Assembly (NCBI GenBank): GCA_041671005.1
Contig: JBAZCJ010000083.1
Location: 1 to 6,368 of the forward strand
Reading direction: 5' to 3'
From: JACRPI01 sp041671005
GTDB taxonomy: Archaea; Nanobdellota; Nanobdellia; Woesearchaeales; DSVV01
Length of the DNA: 6,368 nt
In this document: positions 1-5,052 of the stretch, in pieces
Position numbering within the stretch: the first letter of the stretch is position 1
Layout: every line of letters begins with the position of its first letter
Translations under genes and position numbers: made by a program
The notes under the pieces: generated by a model
Told to the model about the DNA's origin: nothing
What the model saw: only the letters and a program-made list of their open reading frames with translations
Database searches by the model: none

Positions 1-104
1 CAACAGTTACTGAAGTTACTGGAGAACTTGTCACATTGGACTTAAACCATCCACTTGCTGGAAAGAATTTACATTTTAAGGTTAAAATAGAAAAAATAGA
101 ATAA
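1..104 (+). CDS. FKBP-type peptidyl-prolyl isomerase, SlyD-like (3' end only)
   Basis: Only the last 33 codons are inside the window; the frame starts at base 3 and stops with TAA at 102-104. The tail contains DLNHPLAGKNLHF followed by a short beta strand (KVKIEKIE). The NHPLAGK.L.F block is the hallmark C-terminal part of the FKBP fold in SlyD-like and archaeal FKBP prolyl isomerases, where it follows the inserted chaperone (IF) domain. These enzymes catalyse cis-trans isomerisation of prolyl bonds and act as folding chaperones, usually in the cytoplasm. The protein ends right after the FKBP domain, so this looks like the short archaeal form without a long C-terminal extension. The start, active-site residues and insert domain lie upstream and cannot be judged. 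It converges on the DoxX gene. Confidence 0.88.
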   Translation, partial: TVTEVTGELVTLDLNHPLAGKNLHFKVKIEKIE

Positions 105-230
105 TTTTTTGAAAAATATTTTCTTAATTATTATTTTTTAATTTTTATTAATGTTTACAAATGAAAATAATAAAAATAGTAAAATAAATGAATAATTAAG
201 AAATAAATAAAAAATTAAATTTTCAAAAAA
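105..230. terminator. Nested inverted repeats between convergent genes; probable bidirectional terminator
   Basis: This A/T-only gap between two convergent genes holds three nested perfect inverted repeats: 105-115 with 220-230 (11 bp, TTTTTTGAAAA), 120-132 with 191-203 (13 bp, TTTCTTAATTATT) and 141-150 with 168-177 (10 bp, ATTTTTATTA). Together they could fold into one long interrupted hairpin. Transcripts leaving either gene meet T-rich runs at once (T6 at 105-110 on the plus strand, and the complement of A6 at 225-230 on the minus strand). Archaeal termination depends on U-rich runs, so a two-way terminator is the likely role. Very low base complexity makes chance complementarity more likely than usual. 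Confidence 0.55.
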
Positions 231-232
231 GA

Positions 233-661
233 CTATATGCATTTTTTCTTAATATATGCATCAACACTCCCGCATGGTGCTCCAAGAACACCAACAGATA
301 CTGCTGCACCGGTTAATGCAACATCTTTTGCAAGATTTGCAATAAACCATAGATCTGGATAAATTCCTGAAACTTGTAAATAAATCACTGATCCAAATAA
401 TACTGCAAAAAAACCGACTGCAAGCCATCCTGCAACGCGGGTAAATATACCTAAAATAAGCAAAGTCCCCACCATAAATTCAAACATACCTAACAAAAAC
501 AATGAAATATCTACAGGCATAAATGTTATTATTGTGTCAACTGGGGGTGCTGATCCGAAAAATAATTTTATTATAGAATAATAGATGAATACAAATCCTA
601 ATGTCCACCTAACAATATTTGTTGCAAAGCAGGATTGACAGCTACATCCATTGTTTTTCAT
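233..661 (-). CDS. DoxX-family small membrane protein with terminal cysteine clusters
   Basis: A 142-residue protein with four hydrophobic segments at about residues 14-32, 53-71, 74-95 and 104-128, the usual layout and length of the DoxX family. Family-like stretches are RWTLGFVFIYYSIIKL near the start, GTLLILGIFTRVAGWL at about 65-80, and AKDVALTGAA at about 111-120 with the conserved Asp113. DoxX relatives are linked to membrane redox and thiol stress, and DoxD relatives to thiosulfate:quinone oxidoreductase, but this subfamily has no assigned reaction. The N-terminus carries C6-S-C8-Q-S-C11, and Cys130 and Cys141 lie at the C-terminus. With four helices both ends should face the same side, probably the cytoplasm because of the KKK near the C-terminus. 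The start at 661 is chosen because AGGTGG lies 5 bases upstream and the best TATA box (711-724) lies just outside this start. A TTG start at 733 would put that box inside the gene. It is divergent from the GT-C gene. Confidence 0.82.
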   Translation of the reverse strand: MKNNGCSCQSCFATNIVRWTLGFVFIYYSIIKLFFGSAPPVDTIITFMPVDISLFLLGMFEFMVGTLLILGIFTRVAGWLAVGFFAVLFGSVIYLQVSGIYPDLWFIANLAKDVALTGAAVSVGVLGAPCGSVDAYIKKKCI

Positions 662-666
662 AGAAA

Positions 667-672
667 CCACCT
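667..672 (-). promoter_or_regulatory. Shine-Dalgarno site deciding the DoxX start
   Basis: On the minus strand AGGTGG sits 5 bases before the ATG at 661-659. It pairs with the archaeal 16S 3' end core (CCUCC/CACCU). No comparable site precedes the longer TTG start at 733, so this element favours the 142-residue protein. Confidence 0.7.
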
Positions 673-710
673 TTTGAGGATTATTTTTTACCATTTTTGA
701 TATATACTTT

Positions 711-724
711 GTTTTATATATATA
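711..724 (-). promoter_or_regulatory. TATA box of the DoxX gene
   Basis: The minus strand reads TATATATAAAAC, a strong archaeal TATA element. Counting about 25 bases downstream puts the transcription start near 692, giving a leader of about 30 bases that includes the Shine-Dalgarno site. A second, weaker TATA-like run (GTATATATC, about 699-707) could give a start some 15 bases further downstream. Confidence 0.6.
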
Positions 725-760
725 GTTTTCCAAAAAATGTCAAAAACTAAAATTTTTATT

Positions 761-786
761 CACACTAATGTTAATAAATTAATGTG
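761..786. repeat. Imperfect inverted repeat in the divergent promoter region
   Basis: CACACTAAT (761-769) and ATTAATGTG (778-786) are inverted copies matching at 8 of 9 positions, separated by 8 A/T bases. It lies upstream of both divergent promoters, so it could bind a dimeric regulator. Because it is short and AT-rich, chance is possible. Confidence 0.35.
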
Positions 787-807
787 ATCTCTTTATAGTT
801 TTTAAGC

Positions 808-831
808 ATGTTACGAATATATTCGAAACAT
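808..831. promoter_or_regulatory. 24-base near-perfect palindrome, candidate operator
   Basis: The left arm ATGTTACGAATA and the right arm TATTCGAAACAT are inverted copies with a single mismatch pair (positions 813 and 826). The inner 12 bases, CGAATATATTCG, are a perfect palindrome. The site ends inside the BRE/TATA region of the downstream plus-strand gene, where a bound dimer would block TFB and TBP. The arm length of about one helical turn is typical of winged-helix or HTH dimers of the kind common in archaea. No regulator gene is visible in the window, so the binding protein is unknown. Confidence 0.55.
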
Positions 832-837
832 ATTAAA
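824..837 (+). promoter_or_regulatory. BRE/TATA promoter of the GT-C membrane protein gene
   Basis: CGAAAC (824-829, BRE-like) is followed by ATATTAAA (830-837, TATA-like). The box is centred about 27 bases before the ATG at 861, and no Shine-Dalgarno sequence precedes that ATG, so the transcript is probably leaderless. A second candidate, TTTATAG at 792-798, would start transcription inside the palindrome and give a leader of about 40 bases. Confidence 0.5.
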
Positions 838-860
838 CCACCAGAAATAAACATGTAAAT

Positions 861-3029
861 ATGAATAAAAAATATATTTATGGAATTCTTGCAATTATTG
901 TAGTATTCACATTCTATTTCACATCAAGCATGCTTAAAGAAGGGTATCCTAATGGAGGAGATAGTGTAGGACATTATGACCTCCTGCTTAACACAATTGA
1001 TGCGCTCAAATTATTTATGCAAACTGGAGAACTACGATTCTGGAACCCTGATTATTATTTAGGATTCCCTATGTTCTTTTTTTATTCACCGTTGCCATAT
1101 ATTACCTTAGCAGTTATTACTTTATTAACAGGCATTGAACCATTAACAATGTTTAACTGGAGTATAGTCATATTATTTAGTATTTTACCAGTTATATTTT
1201 ACATCTGTTCACGATTAATGAATTTTGACGAAGAGTTTGCATTAGGAATTGCATTATTCAGTACTACAGTATCTTCTGTTACAGTGTTTGGGTTAGAATA
1301 TTATTCTTTTTTTGCAACAGGATTATATTCTCAACTCTGGGGAATTGTATTTTTACCATTTGCATTTGCATATTCTTATCGATATTTTGCATTAGGGAAA
1401 GGAAAAGCTTTCTTGCCTGTTTTATTTTTGTATTTAACATTTATTTCACATCTTTTTGCAGGAATTATTGCAGTAACTCTTATATGCATCCTTATATTTT
1501 CCAGTCTTTTACAAGGAGATAAAAAAAATATATTAAAAAAAACAGCAACTGTATTTGTTTTTTTTGCGATTTCTACTGCATTTTTTACAATTCCATATTT
1601 ATTAAATACAAAATATTTTGGAAATATTCCATTTGATTCATCATTTAAAGAAGAAGGATATGGAATTAAACAAACAATAACGTATCTTTTTGATGGCCAA
1701 ATGTTAGATTACAGTTTTTCTTTTTCACGACTTCCTATCCTAACAGGACTCTGCGGAATAGGGATTTTATTAAGCATATTCTGGCAACAATTTAGAGAAA
1801 AATATCCTCAACTCCCATTATGTTTGGCTCTTTCGTTTATAATCAGTCTTTTTCTTATTGCAGGAGAAAAAAGCTTTGGTTTTTTAGCATATATTCCAAT
1901 CATTTCAACATTACAAACATTTAGATTTATTACATTATTTCATTTTACTGCTTTAATTTATATTGGAATTGCAGTATTCTGGCTTATTACACAGGTTCAA
2001 CAATGGAATGAAAAAAGAAAGGTATTTGCGGTTTTATTTATTCTTCTTATTATTTCTGCACCAATATTATATGAGCGTATGCAATCTTTTAAAGAATACG
2101 CATATACATACGATTTTCAAGAAGATGCTACATATTGGAACATTGTTTCGGCATTACAATCTTCTGGAAGGACATATATTACATCTACCTCTGGATTGTT
2201 TGAACGACCACAACATCTTACTGCAATCCCAATCTTAACCCACTCAGGAATCTTTGCAAGTACTGGGATTGGGGGTCATGACAGTTTAAATGCATATTAC
2301 AGCTCATTTTTTTTGCCATTAGACCTCATTGAACTGTTTAATATCCATAATATTATTGACTCAAAAAATAATGAATTAACAGCATATATCTCACAAAAAC
2401 CTTCTGGATATTTTGGCCTTTATACTGCTCCATTCTCCTTAGACACATCACCTATTGAAGCACGAGAATCAGTTTTAACATGGCTTTTTAGTAATGCAAG
2501 TAAAGAAGGATATATGATGACTATTGAAGGACATGAAGGGATTATTTTTAAAAACATTCACAATAATAACATTCTTTCAATCACTGAACAGAATGAAGCA
2601 TTTGATCATAGAGTGTATGCTACACTTGATATACAAACAAGATCACCAACAGTTACAATAGTTACAGAAAATACTGCTGTTGAAAGTTCATTATATTCGT
2701 ATTTAGAAGAATACTCTGCAAATCATGATCCCCAAAATTGCGGGACTATATTAGAAGAATCAAACAGTAGAGGAACCTATAAAACAACAGTTTCTGTCGA
2801 ACAAGAAGAATGTTATACTGTTTTTAAAATGACGTATCATCCAGAATGGCGCGTATTTGTTGATGACATTGAACAGGAAAAAGTTATGATAAGCCCAGCA
2901 TTTATGGGTGTTGCTGTATCTCCTGGAACTCATGAAATATTATTTACATATGCCGTCGCAAAATACAGAATATGGTTGTTTATTATTGGAATTATAAGTT
3001 TAATAGTATTGTTGTTTTGGAAAAAATGA
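861..3029 (+). CDS. Large multi-pass membrane protein, GT-C / PTPS-related (YfhO-like) family
   Basis: A 722-residue protein with one N-terminal membrane segment (5-24), a first outside loop, about nine to eleven further segments between about 70 and 405, a soluble region of roughly 290 residues (410-700), and a last segment (703-719). The first loop holds GGDSVGHYD (Asp34, His38, Asp40), then G.LRFWNPDYYLGFP and FFYSPLPY (57-80). This pattern is typical of archaeal membrane proteins with a 6-pyruvoyl-tetrahydropterin-synthase-related domain, which resemble GT-C glycosyltransferases using polyprenyl-phosphate sugars. The first loop acidic residues are where GT-C enzymes carry catalytic residues. 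The end (YHPEWRVFVDD, then AFMGVAVSPGTHEILFTY) is a beta domain also seen at the end of YfhO-type proteins. Cys627 and Cys651 could form a disulfide outside the cell. Inferred role: transfer of a sugar to a lipid or protein at the cell surface; donor and acceptor are unknown. The name does not mean it makes pterins. No clear U-rich terminator follows on the plus strand. Confidence 0.78.
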   Translation: MNKKYIYGILAIIVVFTFYFTSSMLKEGYPNGGDSVGHYDLLLNTIDALKLFMQTGELRFWNPDYYLGFPMFFFYSPLPYITLAVITLLTGIEPLTMFNWSIVILFSILPVIFYICSRLMNFDEEFALGIALFSTTVSSVTVFGLEYYSFFATGLYSQLWGIVFLPFAFAYSYRYFALGKGKAFLPVLFLYLTFISHLFAGIIAVTLICILIFSSLLQGDKKNILKKTATVFVFFAISTAFFTIPYLLNTKYFGNIPFDSSFKEEGYGIKQTITYLFDGQMLDYSFSFSRLPILTGLCGIGILLSIFWQQFREKYPQLPLCLALSFIISLFLIAGEKSFGFLAYIPIISTLQTFRFITLFHFTALIYIGIAVFWLITQVQQWNEKRKVFAVLFILLIISAPILYERMQSFKEYAYTYDFQEDATYWNIVSALQSSGRTYITSTSGLFERPQHLTAIPILTHSGIFASTGIGGHDSLNAYYSSFFLPLDLIELFNIHNIIDSKNNELTAYISQKPSGYFGLYTAPFSLDTSPIEARESVLTWLFSNASKEGYMMTIEGHEGIIFKNIHNNNILSITEQNEAFDHRVYATLDIQTRSPTVTIVTENTAVESSLYSYLEEYSANHDPQNCGTILEESNSRGTYKTTVSVEQEECYTVFKMTYHPEWRVFVDDIEQEKVMISPAFMGVAVSPGTHEILFTYAVAKYRIWLFIIGIISLIVLLFWKK

Positions 3030-3054
3030 ATACAAACAAGATAAAATAACTTGT

Positions 3055-3067
3055 AAAAAAAAGAAAA
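3055..3067 (-). terminator. U-rich terminator of the RskA-like gene
   Basis: On the minus strand the transcript leaving the gene at 3090 runs into GTTTTCTTTTTTTT within about 25-35 bases. Such U-runs terminate archaeal RNA polymerase. A weak 5-bp stem (ACAAG 3036-3040, CTTGT 3050-3054) lies just beyond. Confidence 0.5.
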
Positions 3068-3089
3068 CAAATTAAAGATTAAAAATAAA

Positions 3090-3638
3090 TTATGGATTTA
3101 AGGACCCTGCATCAAAATATCCCACTAAAACAACATCACCACTAGGTCTTGGATCATTGTCAGGATATGGCTCTTTTGTTACCACAAATAAATCATACGG
3201 ATTTACATAATGATTTGAATTAAATGAATATGTCGTATACCCATCTAAGTCAACAGTGAACAATCCTTGAGATAATTGATATCCTGTATCTTGATCAACA
3301 AGCCATGCTTCATAGATTTCATTATAAGTACTTAAATAATCAAGATTATACACAGTCAATAAACTCCTTATTTGATTCTTATATCGTGATTGAGAAGATT
3401 CTAACGCCAAACTGCCTTCTACTGCAGTGTTATATTTTTGCTGAGCATAATATTCATTTATAGAATAAATAGAAGTATATTCAAAAACTTCTGGAGGAAC
3501 TAAATTAATGTTTAATTCTTTTTTCTCATATCCTTCTTCTACTGCATAGACATATACTGCAAAAAAAACACCGATTATTGTAATTAAAGAAAGACCTAAA
3601 CATACTGCACTCAATGATTGAAAAAATTTGTTTGTCAT
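3090..3638 (-). CDS. Membrane-anchored protein with RskA-like (anti-sigma-K type) C-terminal domain
   Basis: A 182-residue protein with a short N-terminal tail, one hydrophobic segment at about 9-32 (signal anchor), a charged and partly helical stretch (33-105), and a C-terminal beta-rich domain at about 107-174. That domain reads AWLVDQDTGYQLSQGLFTVD, then LDGY, then LFVVTKEPYPDNDPRPSGDVVLVGYF. The order W-L-V-D, G-L-F..D.DG, V-T-K-E-P, P.P.G.VVL.G matches the extracytoplasmic domain of the bacterial anti-sigma-K factor RskA (Pfam RskA type) as I know it. Archaea lack sigma factors, and the N-terminal sigma-binding helices of RskA are missing, so sigma control is not expected. A role as an outside-facing sensor or envelope protein is inference. 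The start is supported by AGGTGAT 3 bases upstream and a strong promoter. Cys13, near the outer end of the hydrophobic segment, is not in a clear lipobox. The family call rests on motif memory only. Confidence 0.62.
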   Translation of the reverse strand: MTNKFFQSLSAVCLGLSLITIIGVFFAVYVYAVEEGYEKKELNINLVPPEVFEYTSIYSINEYYAQQKYNTAVEGSLALESSQSRYKNQIRSLLTVYNLDYLSTYNEIYEAWLVDQDTGYQLSQGLFTVDLDGYTTYSFNSNHYVNPYDLFVVTKEPYPDNDPRPSGDVVLVGYFDAGSLNP

Positions 3639-3641
3639 ACT

Positions 3642-3648
3642 ATCACCT
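3642..3648 (-). promoter_or_regulatory. Strong Shine-Dalgarno site of the RskA-like gene
   Basis: The minus strand has AGGTGAT 3 bases before the ATG at 3638, a full match to the archaeal anti-Shine-Dalgarno core. It fixes the start codon. Confidence 0.75.
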
Positions 3649-3674
3649 GCTTTAGTACATTTTTGGAATATATA

Positions 3675-3689
3675 TATATAAACCTTTCG
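3675..3689 (-). promoter_or_regulatory. BRE/TATA promoter of the RskA-like gene
   Basis: The minus strand reads CGAAAGG followed by TTTATATA and more TA repeats, a near-textbook archaeal BRE plus TATA box. Transcription should begin near 3653, leaving a leader of about 15 bases with the Shine-Dalgarno site in it. It is the strongest-looking promoter in the window. Confidence 0.75.
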
Positions 3690-3719
3690 GCTATAAACTT
3701 AAATAAATTTACAAGAAAA

Positions 3720-3733
3720 TACAAAAAAATTAT
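3720..3733 (-). terminator. U-rich terminator of the eL42 gene
   Basis: On the minus strand the eL42 transcript meets a seven-T run (3723-3729), followed shortly by TTTTC, about 35 bases after its stop codon. This lies before the RskA-like promoter, so the two genes are probably separate transcription units. Confidence 0.5.
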
Positions 3734-3763
3734 AGAAGTAAATAAAGATAAATAAAGACTAAA

Positions 3764-4072
3764 TTAAATAAATTCTACTTTTTTTGCACGAATACCTTTA
3801 TTTTGCATATGCATTTTTTTACAGGTTTTACATTCGTATCTCAAATCAGTCTTTTTTGTAGTCTTTTTACCAGTTCTTTTGAATTTAGTAACAGCTGGTT
3901 TTGAGTAACGTCCAAGATTTCCAAGTCCGCGAGCTTGACCGCGCAAACGTGCACGATACTTTGAACCTCTTGTTAAAGAAGAAGCTGCTTTCTTTTTATT
4001 AGGACCAACTTTATGTAAGGTATGCTTTTTACAATAAGGACAATATCGTTTGATTTCTTTTGGCTTTTTCAT
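3764..4072 (-). CDS. rpl44e: Large-subunit ribosomal protein eL42 (L44e)
   Basis: A 102-residue, very basic protein shared by archaea and eukaryotes. It sits near the ribosomal E site. The zinc ribbon is visible as C11-P-Y-C14 and C81-K-T-C84. The family pattern is plain: RYCPYCKKHTLHKV at the start, GRYSKP in the middle, and TKKTDLRYECKTCKK near the end. It is slightly longer than the roughly 92-95 residues common in archaea, mostly from a basic middle section. The ATG at 4072 is preferred over a TTG four codons upstream (4084), because a TATA box is centred about 26 bases before the ATG and neither start has a Shine-Dalgarno site. The GINS gene lies upstream on the same strand, 127 bases away. 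S27e, often the neighbour of this gene in archaea, does not follow. Confidence 0.96.
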   Translation of the reverse strand: MKKPKEIKRYCPYCKKHTLHKVGPNKKKAASSLTRGSKYRARLRGQARGLGNLGRYSKPAVTKFKRTGKKTTKKTDLRYECKTCKKMHMQNKGIRAKKVEFI

Positions 4073-4092
4073 AGTACATAGCAAAAGCCACT

Positions 4093-4102
4093 TATTTATA
4101 AA
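4093..4102 (-). promoter_or_regulatory. TATA box of the eL42 gene (leaderless)
   Basis: The minus strand reads TTTATAAATA, centred about 26 bases before the ATG at 4072. This spacing places the transcription start at or next to the start codon, so the mRNA should be leaderless. It shows that eL42 does not rely on read-through from GINS alone. Confidence 0.65.
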
Positions 4103-4170
4103 TGTTGCTTAAAACTGGAGTAAAAAGCATAATTTTAGGAACAGAGTTTACAAAGGTACATATACAGGGA

Positions 4171-4190
4171 ATAAAAGAACAAAGAAAGGA
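4171..4190 (-). terminator. Possible pyrimidine-rich terminator after GINS
   Basis: On the minus strand the 20 bases starting 10 bases after the GINS stop are almost all pyrimidine (TCCTTTCTTTGTTCTTTTAT). The T-runs are only three to four long, so termination may be partial and some GINS transcripts may continue into eL42. The rest of the GINS-eL42 gap (to 4092) shows no other clear element. Confidence 0.3.
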
Positions 4191-4199
4191 TTAAGTCAT

Positions 4200-4958
4200 T
4201 TAAGAATGATTTACTTTTTCAGCAATTCCGCCTGTAACAAAAATATTTGCAATCTGTTGAGGAATTGTTGCAACAGCATTTGTGGCAAAAGGACCATATG
4301 ATTCTAAATCAGGACCAACAAATTCTTCTGTTTCATGTAAAAATTTAACTTCTACTGCACCAGATTCAATTGGTTGCACTGAAATTATTCCAGCTGCCGA
4401 AATTATTTGAGGCTCTGCAACTATTGACGAAACTTCTTGCTGTTGTACAAGAGGTTCTAACGCTTCTGATTGAACAGATATTTCTTTCTTTTCAACTGTT
4501 GCCAGAACACCACATAAAACTGCTGCAATCTGTTCTTTGGGCATTGTTGCATTTATAAGACGTTCTGTGATCTCCTTTCTATACGCATCAAATAATCGAG
4601 CCATCTGCTCGTAGAATTCTTGTTCCTGCGGTAAAAGAGCATCCATATTCATACCATTCATACGTGTCCTTGATTTGTTTAATGCCATTAACATAATCTT
4701 TTTTTCTCTCCGCTCATAAATCTCTTTGATAATTTTTTGCACATTTTCATATTGAATATTTAATTTTTTTACTTCGTCAAAATTTTCAATACTTGATTCA
4801 TGCTCTCGCCTAACAATAATCTCTTTTTTTTGTTTAAGATACCTAACAATATCTTCATAAAAAGTTTTACTTAGTTCTTGTACATCTTCTCTTCTTTTTT
4901 CCATTCGAAGAATATCAAACAAGGTTTCATACGTTATGTTCACAACTTCTTCTGCCAT
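4200..4958 (-). CDS. gins51: GINS complex subunit, GINS51 type (A-domain then B-domain)
   Basis: A 252-residue protein. The helical A-domain spans about 1-140: ITYETLFDILRMEKRRED..ELSKTFYEDIVRYLK, a long charged helix to about 90 with EIYERREKKI, then FYEQMARLFDAYRKEI. A variable linker rich in E, S, Q and I follows (about 150-200). The C-terminal small beta B-domain (about 203-249) reads VKFLHETEEFVGPDLESYGPF then IPQQIANIFVTGGIAEKV. The fVG.D...YGPf..n....iP.qiA..l...g.A pattern is the archaeal GINS B-domain. A before B is the order of Psf1 and Sld5, hence GINS51 and not GINS23. GINS bridges the MCM helicase and the RecJ-like Cdc45 homologue at the replication fork. The A-domain and ATG are clear; no Shine-Dalgarno site is at normal spacing. 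It is followed by eL42 and divergent from the radical SAM gene. Confidence 0.85.
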   Translation of the reverse strand: MAEEVVNITYETLFDILRMEKRREDVQELSKTFYEDIVRYLKQKKEIIVRREHESSIENFDEVKKLNIQYENVQKIIKEIYERREKKIMLMALNKSRTRMNGMNMDALLPQEQEFYEQMARLFDAYRKEITERLINATMPKEQIAAVLCGVLATVEKKEISVQSEALEPLVQQQEVSSIVAEPQIISAAGIISVQPIESGAVEVKFLHETEEFVGPDLESYGPFATNAVATIPQQIANIFVTGGIAEKVNHS

Positions 4959-4980
4959 AAAAATGCAATACCTGCACCCT

Positions 4981-4996
4981 TTAAAAAAATTATCAA
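4981..4996 (-). promoter_or_regulatory. Candidate promoter of the GINS gene
   Basis: On the minus strand TGATAA (BRE-like) precedes TTTTTTTAAA, a weak TATA element centred about 27 bases before the ATG at 4958. The spacing suggests a leaderless mRNA. The match to consensus is modest. Confidence 0.4.
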
Positions 4997-5017
4997 AAAT
5001 ACATGTAAGATTCCTTA

Positions 5018-5027
5018 ATATTTAAAA
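5018..5027 (+). promoter_or_regulatory. Candidate promoter of the radical SAM gene
   Basis: ATATTTAAAA lies about 28-31 bases before the ATG at 5053, and the bases between contain no purine-rich Shine-Dalgarno site. A leaderless or nearly leaderless transcript is likely. The GINS and radical SAM promoters lie back to back in a 94-base gap. Confidence 0.45.
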
Positions 5028-5052
5028 GAGACCTCATCTTATTTACTTCATC

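Noticed and set aside
662..733. 24-codon N-terminal extension of DoxX from a TTG codon
   Set aside because: The segment contains the TATA box and Shine-Dalgarno site for the inner ATG, so it is promoter and leader.
1963..2238. 91-codon plus-strand frame inside the GT-C gene
   Set aside because: It lies wholly within the 861-3029 gene in another frame, has no domain-like pattern, and has no start signal of its own.
861..3029. Pterin synthase function suggested by the family name
   Set aside because: The protein is a multi-pass membrane protein with GT-C-like loops and shows no metal-binding motifs of soluble 6-pyruvoyl-tetrahydropterin synthase.
3036..3054. ACAAG/CTTGT stem between the convergent GT-C and RskA-like genes
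   Set aside because: Only 5 bp with a 9-base loop, not followed by a U-run on the plus strand; too weak to call a terminator for the GT-C gene.
3090..3638. True anti-sigma factor acting on a sigma partner
   Set aside because: The window is archaeal by several signs, no sigma gene is present, and the N-terminal sigma-binding region of RskA is missing. Only the outer domain resemblance is kept.
3668..3682. TA dinucleotide microsatellite
   Set aside because: The TA run is best explained as an extended TATA box, being preceded on the minus strand by a BRE and followed by a leader with a Shine-Dalgarno site.
3741..3758. Tandem AATAAAGA repeated at 10-base spacing
   Set aside because: Two short copies in A/T-rich spacer are expected by chance and show no further copies.
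4370..4558. 62-codon plus-strand frame opposite the GINS linker
   Set aside because: It is antisense to GINS; its leucine-rich look comes from reading the linker codons backwards, and no promoter or ribosome site precedes it.
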